Shown here one piece after another: positions 30,089 through 36,492 of a stretch of 36,492 nucleotides of DNA (position 1 is its first letter; the number at the start of each line of letters is the position of its first letter). Below the pieces are notes generated by a model. That model had not been told where the DNA came from. It worked only from the letters and a program-made list of their open reading frames with translations, and did no database searches. The position numbers and the translations under genes were made by a program. Origin of the DNA: JBDRGC01 sp043818215 (GTDB lineage: Bacteria > Chloroflexota > Anaerolineae > Anaerolineales > UBA11858); the NCBI GenBank assembly GCA_043818215.1, contig JBDRGC010000442.1:1-36492 (forward strand), read 5' to 3'.

Positions 30089-32497
30089 TTACTTCTCCAC
30101 CTCCACCCACAGCTGATCCCCATCGGTGTCGATCCGAATCCAGCCGTGCTGGTCGGTGCGCAGGAGGGAATAGCCGCCCAGGGCATCCAGGGTTTCGCGG
30201 GCGGGCAGGCCGTCGCGGTCGTCGGGAGCCACGGAGAGCAGCACCAGTTGTGGGCTTAGCTCAGCAATCCACTCTGGGGGATTTGTTGGGGCGTAGCCGT
30301 TGTCGGCCAGCAGCAGCACGGTGACCTGGCCTACATCCCGCCCCAACCGTAGTGATTCCAGGTCTTCATCGGACGCACCCAGGGGGAGTAAAGCGCGGAA
30401 GCTGTCCCATTCCAATAGCAGGATGAGGCCGCGTTTGCCGGACGTTAACACCCGTAGGGAGGCCCCATCCCCCAGGTCTAGCGACTGCCCGGCCTCGGCT
30501 AGTGTGACTGGGATTTGGAGGCTGGTCAGCGTTTCCCGCAGGTAGTCGGCAACCCGTGCGGGACTCTCCGGCCCGCCCCACAGGGCATTACTTGGCGGGA
30601 AGCGTTCGAGCACGCGCGGCAGAGCGGCGATATCCTCGCTGCGCGGGGAGGCCACAACCAGCCAATCCAACTGGCGGTGGAAGGGTGGCAGGCGGCGTCC
30701 GAGACCGTTGGAGAGCAGGCTGGTGGATGGCCCGCCGTCGATGAGAATGTAGCGCCCCGCGGGAGTTTGGATGAGCAGGGCGTCGCCGGTGCCCACATCC
30801 AGCAGAGTCAGGTGCAGCAGGTTGTCGGGGGCCGCAAAGTCAGCCCGCCAGGTCACCACAGCGGCAATCCCCAGGGCGGCAATCAACGGAACCGGTTTCA
30901 GGCCGGCTGTCAGCTTTCGGAAACGTGACCCTGCTAAAGTCCAGGTCAATAAAACCCCGTAGAACAGGATCACCCACAAGATGCCGAAAGCGCCCAGGAT
31001 CAGAACCCCTCCGGTAAATTTCCCAAAAAATTCAACCGACCGAATGGTGAAGAGCACGAAGGGCCAGGCCAGCAGCGCGGCCAGTTTGCCGAGCGGGAAC
31101 CAGATCAGGCCCAGGATGACGGCCAGACCGCCGAGGGTCATGATGGGCGGCTGGATGGGCAGGATGACGGGGTTGGCGACGAAGGCCACCAGCGATATGC
31201 GTCCGAAGTGGTAGGCCATGATGGGCAGGGTGGTGATTTGGGCCGCGATGGTGAAGAGGAAGTATTCGCCCACTGGGCCGGCGAGATTTTTGGCGGCTTT
31301 TTCGGGCAGGCGGCGGGAGGCCAGACGGGTGAACCATTGCGCCATTGGGTCGGCGTAGAGCACCAGGCCCAGGGTGGCGGCGAAGGAGAGTTGGAAGCCA
31401 ACATCCCAGGGGACGTGGGGGTTGGCGAGGGCCATGATTGCCGCGGTGAAGGCCAGGGCGTTGAGACCGTGTTGGCGGCGGCCTACCTGCCGGGCAAAGA
31501 GGGCGAATCCGCCCATGATGGCAGCCCGCACCACGGCTGGGTCGGCCCCGACCAGCAGGGTGTAGATGGCGATGCCGATGACTGCGGCGACAGCTCCTTT
31601 TTGGGGGCCGAGGAAGCGTCCGAAGAAAGTGGCGAACAGCCCGGCCACGATGGTGATATTGAATCCGGAGATGGCGATCACGTGGCTGGTGCCGGTGTTT
31701 TTGAAATCTTGTACCACGGGTTCGGGGATGCCGGTCTCGACTCCCAGCAAAATACCGGCGAAGAGGGATGCTTCGGGGTCGGGCCACAGGCGGTAGGTCA
31801 CGCTGAGGGCCTTTTCTTTGAGGGCGTAGATGGCGGTCATGAAGCGGCTGCCCTGGCCGGTTTCGAGCAAGGCCGCGCTGGCCTGCGGTATATAGCTGTA
31901 CACTCCCTGCCGGGCTAGGTATTCGCGGTATGAGAAGTCAGCGGGGTCTGAGGGGTCGGGCGGGGTTTCGAGGTAGCCGGTGATGACAATCCGGTCGCCG
32001 TAGTGGAAATCTTCACCAGGGGGGATTTTCGCCAGCATCAGGCCGTGGACTTCGGCGTGGGTAACTTCGTCGATGGGGTGGATGCTCTCGGTCTCGACGC
32101 GCAGGTTGGTGTACGTGTCGCGCTCGTCTGGGAGGGCGGTGATGACACCGGTTACGGCCATCCGCTGTTCGGTGTTGTTGTAGGCAGCGATGAATGTGGG
32201 GTCGCTGAGATTGGGGAGGGAGGCTTGGAAGCGGAATCCCCCCATAAAAAGAACTGCGAACAAAATGCCAATAGGGAGGGAGGGGACGGGAGACGTGAGA
32301 CGTGAAACGCGATCCCGTAGGAGCATCGGGATGATGTGCATGAGACGTGAGATGTGAGAGGCCTTTAGCAGGCGAGGGACAATGGTTACGAGCAGACTTG
32401 CGCCCGCCAGGATCAGCCAGGTGGCGGCGGGCAGGGTTAGGTTGGCGGCGAGGATGATGCCCGCCAGGAAGGCGAGGGAGAGCCAGAGGAGGGGCAT
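30089..32497 (-). CDS. comEC: ComEC/Rec2 family competence membrane channel
   Basis: The product is 802 residues. It has N-terminal helices and an OB-like DUF4131 region (about 80-210), then the multi-pass competence domain with GILLGVETGIPEPVVQDFKN, GTSHVIAISGFNITIV and DPAVVRAAIMGGFAL, all diagnostic for ComEC, the channel for single-stranded DNA uptake. The C-terminal metallo-beta-lactamase-like domain begins LLDVGTGDALLIQTPAGRYILIDGG, but the HxHxDH ligand motif is replaced by SPRSED, and later His ligands are also missing. Residues about 45-73 (ASHISRLMHIIPMLLRDRVS) are encoded by GACGTGAGACGTGAAACG repeats (32280-32360), apparently an in-frame insertion. No comEA gene is adjacent. Confidence 0.93.
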   Translation of the reverse strand: MPLLWLSLAFLAGIILAANLTLPAATWLILAGASLLVTIVPRLLKASHISRLMHIIPMLLRDRVSRLTSPVPSLPIGILFAVLFMGGFRFQASLPNLSDPTFIAAYNNTEQRMAVTGVITALPDERDTYTNLRVETESIHPIDEVTHAEVHGLMLAKIPPGEDFHYGDRIVITGYLETPPDPSDPADFSYREYLARQGVYSYIPQASAALLETGQGSRFMTAIYALKEKALSVTYRLWPDPEASLFAGILLGVETGIPEPVVQDFKNTGTSHVIAISGFNITIVAGLFATFFGRFLGPQKGAVAAVIGIAIYTLLVGADPAVVRAAIMGGFALFARQVGRRQHGLNALAFTAAIMALANPHVPWDVGFQLSFAATLGLVLYADPMAQWFTRLASRRLPEKAAKNLAGPVGEYFLFTIAAQITTLPIMAYHFGRISLVAFVANPVILPIQPPIMTLGGLAVILGLIWFPLGKLAALLAWPFVLFTIRSVEFFGKFTGGVLILGAFGILWVILFYGVLLTWTLAGSRFRKLTAGLKPVPLIAALGIAAVVTWRADFAAPDNLLHLTLLDVGTGDALLIQTPAGRYILIDGGPSTSLLSNGLGRRLPPFHRQLDWLVVASPRSEDIAALPRVLERFPPSNALWGGPESPARVADYLRETLTSLQIPVTLAEAGQSLDLGDGASLRVLTSGKRGLILLLEWDSFRALLPLGASDEDLESLRLGRDVGQVTVLLLADNGYAPTNPPEWIAELSPQLVLLSVAPDDRDGLPARETLDALGGYSLLRTDQHGWIRIDTDGDQLWVEVEK

Positions 32498-32524
32498 TGT
32501 GGGGAAGAGGTTGGAGGTTAGAAG

Positions 32525-32986
32525 TTAGAGGTTAGGGAGCGTGAATTGCTCCAGGTTTTCGGGCCAGATGGTAAGAACAGATTGTTTAGCAGCACCCCAG
32601 AGTTGGCGATCAAAAGTCCCCAGCGTGATTGGTTCTCCCATGCCTTCTTGCCAGACCAGGGCAGCCGCCAGATGGACAGCATCATAGCCGCGCAAGCCAT
32701 ACTCCCAGGCCAGCTTGCCAGCACGTTGAACCACCGAAGTGTCGATTCCGACCAGGGTTAATCGAGGCCAGTCTTCTAGGAACATATCCCAGGCAAATTG
32801 AGCGGCAGATGCGCTTTGCCATCCCTGGCGCACAGCTTTGGAGAAAGCAGCAGCCATCTCAGCGTAAACGATGACAGCGCTTCCGACAACGCGAAACGAA
32901 GGCCATATTTCTTTCAAGGCTTGACTACCCTGCTCGCGAATAAATCGCTTGAGCAGAGCACTGGTATCAAGATAGATAATCGACAT
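32525..32986 (-). CDS. vapC: PIN-domain ribonuclease toxin (VapC family)
   Basis: The product is 153 residues from the ATG at 32986 (MSIIYLDTSALLKRF). The longer frame from 33070 overlaps the antitoxin too far. PIN acidic residues are the Asp in YLDTSALLKRF, the Glu in VIVYAEMAAAF, the Asp in LRGYDAVHLAAAL and the Asp in LGTFDRQLW. VapC toxins cleave tRNA or rRNA. The start overlaps the antitoxin gene by 20 bp, the usual toxin-antitoxin arrangement. Confidence 0.9.
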   Translation of the reverse strand: MSIIYLDTSALLKRFIREQGSQALKEIWPSFRVVGSAVIVYAEMAAAFSKAVRQGWQSASAAQFAWDMFLEDWPRLTLVGIDTSVVQRAGKLAWEYGLRGYDAVHLAAALVWQEGMGEPITLGTFDRQLWGAAKQSVLTIWPENLEQFTLPNL

Positions 32987-33257
32987 CACGGTTTTCGGAT
33001 ACCAAATCTGATATCTGTTTTTGGCCGCGATTGATAACAACAGGTTCTCTTGGAGAAAGCTTTCCACCAACTTGTAAAATGATCCCCCTGGCCTGTAATA
33101 TTTGCATCCTTTCGTTCAGGGTCGGGGCTTCCGGCAAAATCCGCCCGATGAGTTTGCCGCGTTCAGTGATGATCACAATTTGCCCAGCCTTGACCCGCCG
33201 CAAATACTTGCTCAAATTGGTCTTCAATTCACGGATGCCGACGCTTGCTTCGGTCAT
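32967..33257 (-). CDS. Phd/YefM-type antitoxin
   Basis: The product is 96 residues from the ATG at 33257 (MTEASVGIRELK), preceded by GGAGAG; an in-frame start at 33278 is less likely. The segment VGIRELKTNLSKYLRRVKAG, then IVIITERGKLIGRILP is the Phd/YefM DNA-binding fold. The C-terminal tail should wrap and neutralise the PIN toxin encoded directly downstream. The pair probably represses its own promoter in the 33258-33475 gap. That gap otherwise holds only a palindrome of the TCACG/CGTGA type near 33440-33490. Confidence 0.88.
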   Translation of the reverse strand: MTEASVGIRELKTNLSKYLRRVKAGQIVIITERGKLIGRILPEAPTLNERMQILQARGIILQVGGKLSPREPVVINRGQKQISDLVSENRDVDYLS

Positions 33258-33475
33258 TGGGTACTCTCCAGTATTCAATCTACTAATGTAGCTACATTAT
33301 ATAGGGGAATAGCCACTACGACAAGCACGATCCCAGTTTACCCCCACATTTTCCCCTCCCTCCGGCAATTCCAAGAGAGCCGCGGTTTTTTGAAATGAAA
33401 ACTGAGGAGATTTTTGAGTCGTCGAAGGATGATTGAACTTAGTGAAACGTGATGGGTGATACGTAAAATCACTCG

Positions 33476-33742
33476 TCACGGATCACGAGTTCCGGGACTA
33501 ATATCGGAACTTCCCCCTGATATTCGCTCATGAGTTTTTTGAATTCTTCGACGGGCAATTTCTATATACGATTCTTCTATTTCGTAGCCTACGAAGTGAC
33601 GCCCGGTTTCCAACGTCGCGAGAGCAGTTGTGCCGCTGCCCACGAAGGGGTCAAGCATCACGTCTCCAGCAAATGTGTAGAGTTGAATCAACCGGCGGGG
33701 TAATTCCACTGGAAATGGGGCCGGATGACGGGTGGCAGATGG
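33476..33742 (-). pseudogene. 3' remnant of a beta-class DNA methyltransferase gene
   Basis: In one frame the minus strand reads PSATRHPAPFPVELPRRLIQ, continuing LYTFAGDVMLDPFVGSGTTALATLETGRHFVGYEIEE in pieces. These are the HPAPFP-x-L block and SAM motif I (DPFVGSGTT), which lie at the C-terminal end in beta-class N4-cytosine/N6-adenine methylases. An in-frame TAA at 33743-33745 closes the frame upstream. The catalytic (S/D)PPY part is missing, and the HEPN gene ends just 55 bases away. A 77-codon ORF with a GTG start at 33709 remains but lacks a catalytic site. Confidence 0.8.
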
Positions 33743-33796
33743 TTAGGTGTTTTTGGGCCGGCTAGAAAAATGTCAAGTGGATCAAACAATACCTGA

Positions 33797-34183
33797 TCAA
33801 TTGGCCCCCAACCATTTGCGGGAAAATCGCCGGACTGCTTTTGCAATCTGGAATGCTTCGCGAGCATCATCTTCCGTTGGATCATCCCCTGGGTAACGGA
33901 CACGGACAGCATAATCGTACAATGTGTTGAGTTGTTTGACATCAATACCGATCCATACACCCGCTTGCATGCATTGTTGGTTTAACAATACCAAGTCATG
34001 CACTTTCGCAAAGGGTATCTTTTTCGATACAAGGATTGCTTTTAGATATTTTTCAGCACATTGTTGAGCGTGAAAGCAGGCACTATAAGTCAAAGGCCTT
34101 TTCCGACGTAAGGCTGATTGCGTCATCAAGTAATCTTCCTCAGCGCGCTCAATCCAGGCTAGCGGGTTGCTAATGTCGCTCAT
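33797..34183 (-). CDS. HEPN-domain protein (toxin half of a HEPN/MNT pair)
   Basis: The product is 128 residues from the ATG at 34183 (MSDISNPLAWIERAEED). It is all-helical with the HEPN features WIERAEEDYLMTQSAL, SACFHAQQCAEKYLKA and, near the end, a YAVRVRYPGDD motif. The canonical RxxxxH ribonuclease motif is not obvious; RVRYPG matches the RX4-6H-poor group paired with MNT proteins. In such pairs the partner nucleotidyltransferase can AMPylate the HEPN protein. It overlaps that gene by 14 bp. Confidence 0.88.
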   Translation of the reverse strand: MSDISNPLAWIERAEEDYLMTQSALRRKRPLTYSACFHAQQCAEKYLKAILVSKKIPFAKVHDLVLLNQQCMQAGVWIGIDVKQLNTLYDYAVRVRYPGDDPTEDDAREAFQIAKAVRRFSRKWLGAN

Positions 34184-34553
34184 ATAGCACTGCTCCGTGA
34201 GTAAGAATATCGCTAATGAAGAAATCCCCCTTTTCAAGAGCGTGTTCAATCTCTGTAGGAGTCCTGACTAAAATGTCTACAGGGAATGGGCGTGGAATCA
34301 GAAGGCGTGAAACAGCCCAAGAACGATCTTTACTCAAGGCATCCGTTTCCATCACAATCAGCAGATCAATATCGCTATGTGGAGTCGGGTTGCCATAAGC
34401 AAAAGAACCAAAGAGTATAACTTTCTCAGGTTGAAGTTCCTGGACAATACGCTCGACAATCTGCGGAAGGGTTTCCCCAACCGGAGTTGTGAGACCGATA
34501 GGAATAATACTTGAGCCGGTCAATTGGAGTGAAGGGAAGCTGACTTGAGACAT
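34170..34553 (-). CDS. MNT-type nucleotidyltransferase (antitoxin half of a HEPN/MNT pair)
   Basis: The product is 127 residues from the ATG at 34553 (MSQVSFPSLQ); a GTG at 34559 would add two residues. The polymerase-beta-like motif is ILFGSFAYGNPTPHSDIDLLIV, with the GS(F)-x(n)-DxD catalytic core and a third Asp in PFPVDILV. GAAAGGTG precedes the ATG and TATAAT (34571-34576, minus strand) is 18 bases upstream of the ATG. The first 15 coding bases plus this promoter are duplicated 122 bp upstream. Confidence 0.9.
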   Translation of the reverse strand: MSQVSFPSLQLTGSSIIPIGLTTPVGETLPQIVERIVQELQPEKVILFGSFAYGNPTPHSDIDLLIVMETDALSKDRSWAVSRLLIPRPFPVDILVRTPTEIEHALEKGDFFISDILTHGAVLYERH

Positions 34554-34709
34554 TATCACCTTTCGTTGGCATTATACCATTCAGCGAGTCGGCGGTCGGC
34601 GGTCGGAGGTCGGAGGTCGATGGTCGATGGTCGACGGTCAGTGGTCAGCAGATCGACATCGCTGACTTGAGACATTATCACCTTTCTTTGGCATTATACC
34701 ATTCAGCGA
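34539..34709. repeat. 49-bp direct repeat of the MNT promoter/start around a GTC minisatellite
   Basis: 34539-34587 and 34661-34709 are identical except for one base (CGTTGG against CTTTGG). Each contains, on the minus strand, the TATAAT box, the ribosome-binding site, ATG and the next four codons (SQVS). Between them lies a GGTCGGC/GGTCGAT minisatellite (about 34585-34652). The outer copy therefore has its own promoter and start codon. The rest of the 34554-34806 gap holds nothing recognisable. Confidence 0.92.
34556..34675 (-). CDS. Upstream ORF created by the duplicated MNT start
   Basis: The ATG of the outer repeat copy (34675) opens a 39-codon frame, MSQVS followed by translated minisatellite (DVDLLTTDRRPS...). 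It ends with TGA at 34556-34558, two bases before the MNT ATG at 34553. It has the same Shine-Dalgarno-like GAAAGGTG as the true gene. If translated it would be a leader peptide coupled to the nucleotidyltransferase. The product itself is probably meaningless. Confidence 0.35.
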   Translation of the reverse strand: MSQVSDVDLLTTDRRPSTIDLRPPTADRRLAEWYNANER

Positions 34710-34806
34710 TCATTGCTTTTTTGATATGTTCAGCACATATCATCTTGATACCCACAGGGCACTATTATAATTGGGGAAAAAAAGGGGAGTGTTGCAGTGC
34801 GGCACA

Positions 34807-36165
34807 TCACGGCACACGCGTCCACTCTGGCACTGCGCGCGGGGCAGGCTCTTTGCCGTAGAAAATATCATCCATACACAGCGCAACCCGGCGGAAGAAA
34901 CCCGATTTGGCAATCCCCCAGCGGATCAGGTTGTGGCTGAAGGTGTCCGGGTGCGAGAACGGACATACAGCCATGCAGCGTCCACAGTCGGTGCCGATCA
35001 CGCTCCAATAGCGGAAGCATGTATCAGGGTTGAGTTTCCAACGCAGCGCGCCGTCGATCTCTTCTTGCTCCCCCACAGGGATAGAGCGGCTGGGGCAGAC
35101 ATCAGCGCATTTCCCGCAGATATTGCAGAAATCTATCACCGCAGATACCGGTTCCCGCAGGTCGGGAATCAACGTCACATCAGTGGTCACTACCCCTAAA
35201 CGGACGCGCGGCCCCTGCCGGGGAGTCATCAAAATCGACATGCGGCCGATCTCCCCCAAACCGGCATCGCGTGCCACCAGAGGGGCAATCACCTGATAAT
35301 TGCCGTCAATGTGGGCACGGGCGGAATATCCCAACCCACGGATCGCATTGGCAAGCTGCACCGCCACCCGTGCGGCCTCGACGTATTGCTTCCCAGATTC
35401 CATCGACAACGGGGGATAAGGGCTGGCACCCACCATGCGGAAATCCATTTCCACCGTGAAAGCGATAGCGTAGCGGTGCTCGATGGGAATAAGCGCACCG
35501 TAGACGCCCGTGCCGCGCCCGGTGTGAGAATAGAGGTGATACGGCTTCAACTCCGTGACGCCGGCATCCATAGCCCCATAGTAGCGCGCCAGGTCTTTGA
35601 GATAGGCTGCCATTTTTTCAGGTGGGAGGGCATGTTGCATATCGGAGACAGGCCCATCGACCGCGCCCCGCAAGGCTTTTGTCAGGCCAAAACTCCCATT
35701 CACAGACGCAAAGTGAAAAACGTTCGCCAATTTCGCTTCTGGCGAGAGCAGCCCCGGCTTTGAGCGCGTGTTAGTGTCTCCAGCCTTGTGTTCAGGGTGC
35801 CTGGCGTAATAGTCTTCGTATTCCAAAGTGCCAGACTCCAAACCTGCCCGCACGAACATGATCTCGCGCTCATCGAACCGTTTTTCGGGGATATCGTTGC
35901 CGATACCAACCCGGCCGATGGGAAGAAAAAACAAGACGATGAACGCAGCCCCGAGGATGATTGCCACCCCAAGAGCAATCATCTGCGCGGAATTTGGGAG
36001 GGCTGCCACACCCCAAAATATCGCCGCCCCCAGGATTGAGACGCCGAACGCTACCCGGGTGGCACGCCGTTCCCCCTCAGCGCGAGAGATCAGCCCAAAG
36101 GCTCCAAACCCAAGTAAAACCAAGAAGCCAAACACGCTAAAAATAAGCGTGGGTATTTGATCCAT
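34807..36165 (-). CDS. Reductive-dehalogenase-like iron-sulfur protein with fused N-terminal membrane anchor
   Basis: The product is 452 residues. Three predicted transmembrane helices fill residues 5-83. The remainder matches the reductive dehalogenase (RdhA) fold: MVGASPYPPLSMESGKQYVE, LGYSARAHIDGNYQVIAPL, RDAGLGEIGRMSILMTPRQG and VTTDV, for a corrinoid-binding core. Two 4Fe-4S motifs follow: C347-x2-C350-x2-C353-x3-C357P, then C383 and C394-x2-C397-x3-C401P. The twin-Arg signal usual for respiratory RdhA is absent. No separate anchor gene (rdhB) or regulator is adjacent. AAAGGA precedes the ATG. Epoxyqueuosine reductase (QueG) is a distant relative but lacks the anchor and this second cluster spacing. 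The substrate is unknown and dehalogenation is not proven. Confidence 0.8.
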   Translation of the reverse strand: MDQIPTLIFSVFGFLVLLGFGAFGLISRAEGERRATRVAFGVSILGAAIFWGVAALPNSAQMIALGVAIILGAAFIVLFFLPIGRVGIGNDIPEKRFDEREIMFVRAGLESGTLEYEDYYARHPEHKAGDTNTRSKPGLLSPEAKLANVFHFASVNGSFGLTKALRGAVDGPVSDMQHALPPEKMAAYLKDLARYYGAMDAGVTELKPYHLYSHTGRGTGVYGALIPIEHRYAIAFTVEMDFRMVGASPYPPLSMESGKQYVEAARVAVQLANAIRGLGYSARAHIDGNYQVIAPLVARDAGLGEIGRMSILMTPRQGPRVRLGVVTTDVTLIPDLREPVSAVIDFCNICGKCADVCPSRSIPVGEQEEIDGALRWKLNPDTCFRYWSVIGTDCGRCMAVCPFSHPDTFSHNLIRWGIAKSGFFRRVALCMDDIFYGKEPAPRAVPEWTRVP

Positions 36166-36190
36166 AACGCCATCCTTTGTTGAAATGGAT

Positions 36191-36219
36191 ACAAAAAAAC
36201 ACCCCGAAAATCGGAGTGC
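36191..36219 (-). terminator. Rho-independent terminator after the tRNA-derived array
   Basis: On the minus strand CACTCCGA-tttt-CGGGGTG forms a 7-8 bp stem followed by seven T. It lies between the end of the tandem array (36231) and the start of the RdhA-like gene. It would end transcription coming from the right, as expected for a tRNA transcription unit. Confidence 0.8.
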
Positions 36220-36230
36220 TTCGAAAGTGT

Positions 36231-36492
36231 AGGCGCGGAGGGACTCGAACCCACGACCTTATCATCCCCTTGCCGGGGGACACGGATATGACCCTTGGGG
36301 AGTGGGCGCGGAGGAACTCGAACCCACGACCTTATCATCCCCTTGCCGGGGGACACGGATATGACCCTTGGGGAGTGGGCGCGGAGGGACTCGAACCCAC
36401 GACCTTATCATCCCCTTGCCGGGGGACACGGATATGACCCTTGGGGAGTGGGCGCGGAGGGACTCGAACCCACGACCTTATCATCCCCTTGC
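36231..36492 (-). repeat. Tandem array of 73-bp units containing a tRNA 3' half
   Basis: At least 3.6 near-identical units are present, running past the window end; ACTCGAAC recurs at 36243, 36316, 36389 and 36462, exactly 73 bases apart. On the minus strand each unit has TCCCC-CGGCAA-GGGGA (an anticodon-arm-like hairpin), AAGGTCGTGGGTTCGAGTCC (variable loop and T arm) and CGCGCCCA (acceptor 3' strand plus discriminator). The matching 5' acceptor strand GGGCGCG and a D arm are absent, so units are not complete tRNAs. Copy 2 differs by one base (GGAACTCG). The intact parent tRNA may lie beyond the window edge. Confidence 0.85.

Noticed and set aside
31032..31787. 251-codon minus-strand ORF inside comEC, and long antisense ORFs at 3938-4966, 20761-21717 and 31208-31918
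   Set aside because: They are alternative-frame shadows of comEC, rarA and the carboxypeptidase gene, with skewed Arg/His/Pro or Gly/Val composition and no recognisable domain.
36231..36492. Set of functional tRNA genes
   Set aside because: The 5' acceptor strand and D arm are missing from each 73-base unit, and the T stem has a mismatch; only 3' tRNA features are present.

Overview
The window looks like a chromosomal segment of a Chloroflexota bacterium, most likely an Anaerolineae-type lineage. This is an inference from gene content (SpoVS without sporulation genes, a DUF3090 protein, EttA, secreted proteases carrying an I-Y/F-L-P-L-V motif, Thr/Pro-rich stalks) and from the many intergenic minisatellites and palindromic repeats. 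No rRNA or marker phylogeny is available. Most of the window is a GC-rich housekeeping backbone. The 7.2-13.3 kb region is visibly richer in A+T and looks acquired.

Layout. 0-3.3 kb: spoVS (-), a tandem pair of paralogous membrane-anchored proteins (+), and a DUF3090 gene (-) whose last codons lie in a GGTCAGC minisatellite. 3.3-7.1 kb: a nested inverted repeat, then rarA (-) and ettA (-). 7.2-11.1 kb: a two-gene restriction-modification module (large N6-adenine methylase plus a small PD-(D/E)XK protein) behind a consensus sigma70 promoter. It is enclosed by a 133-bp direct repeat of the 5' end of ettA, so it looks like an island inserted at ettA. 11.6-13.3 kb: a gene fragment cut by an ISL3-family insertion sequence. 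13.9-18.1 kb: tRNA-Pro(TGG), a methyltransferase, and three membrane-anchored coiled-coil proteins (the first with a helix-hairpin-helix head). 18.4-24.9 kb (-): a small protein with a CinA-type amidohydrolase, a secreted M14 carboxypeptidase with PKD-like repeats, recO and a PHP-domain phosphoesterase. 25.1-27.3 kb (+): secG and an orphan family-5 substrate-binding protein. 27.4-32.5 kb (-): a DUF5647 protein, a secreted papain-family protease and comEC. 32.5-34.6 kb (-): a Phd/VapC toxin-antitoxin pair, the 3' remnant of a DNA methyltransferase gene and a HEPN/MNT pair. 34.8-36.2 kb (-): a reductive-dehalogenase-like iron-sulfur protein with its own N-terminal membrane anchor. The window ends inside a tandem array of 73-bp units that each contain a tRNA 3' half.

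How the parts relate. RarA, RecO and ComEC act in DNA recombination, repair and uptake. The two secreted proteases, the orphan peptide-type binding protein and SecG fit a heterotroph that degrades external protein. The R-M module, the toxin-antitoxin pairs, the IS and the methyltransferase remnant form two accessory pockets, at 7-13 kb and 32.5-34.7 kb. Both pockets show duplication of a neighbouring gene's 5' end (ettA; the MNT nucleotidyltransferase).

The strongest leads are the ettA-flanked R-M island, the 73-bp tRNA-derived array, the anchor-fused reductive-dehalogenase-like protein, the duplicated promoter and start of the MNT gene that creates an upstream ORF, and a ComEC whose nuclease-like domain has lost its metal ligands.
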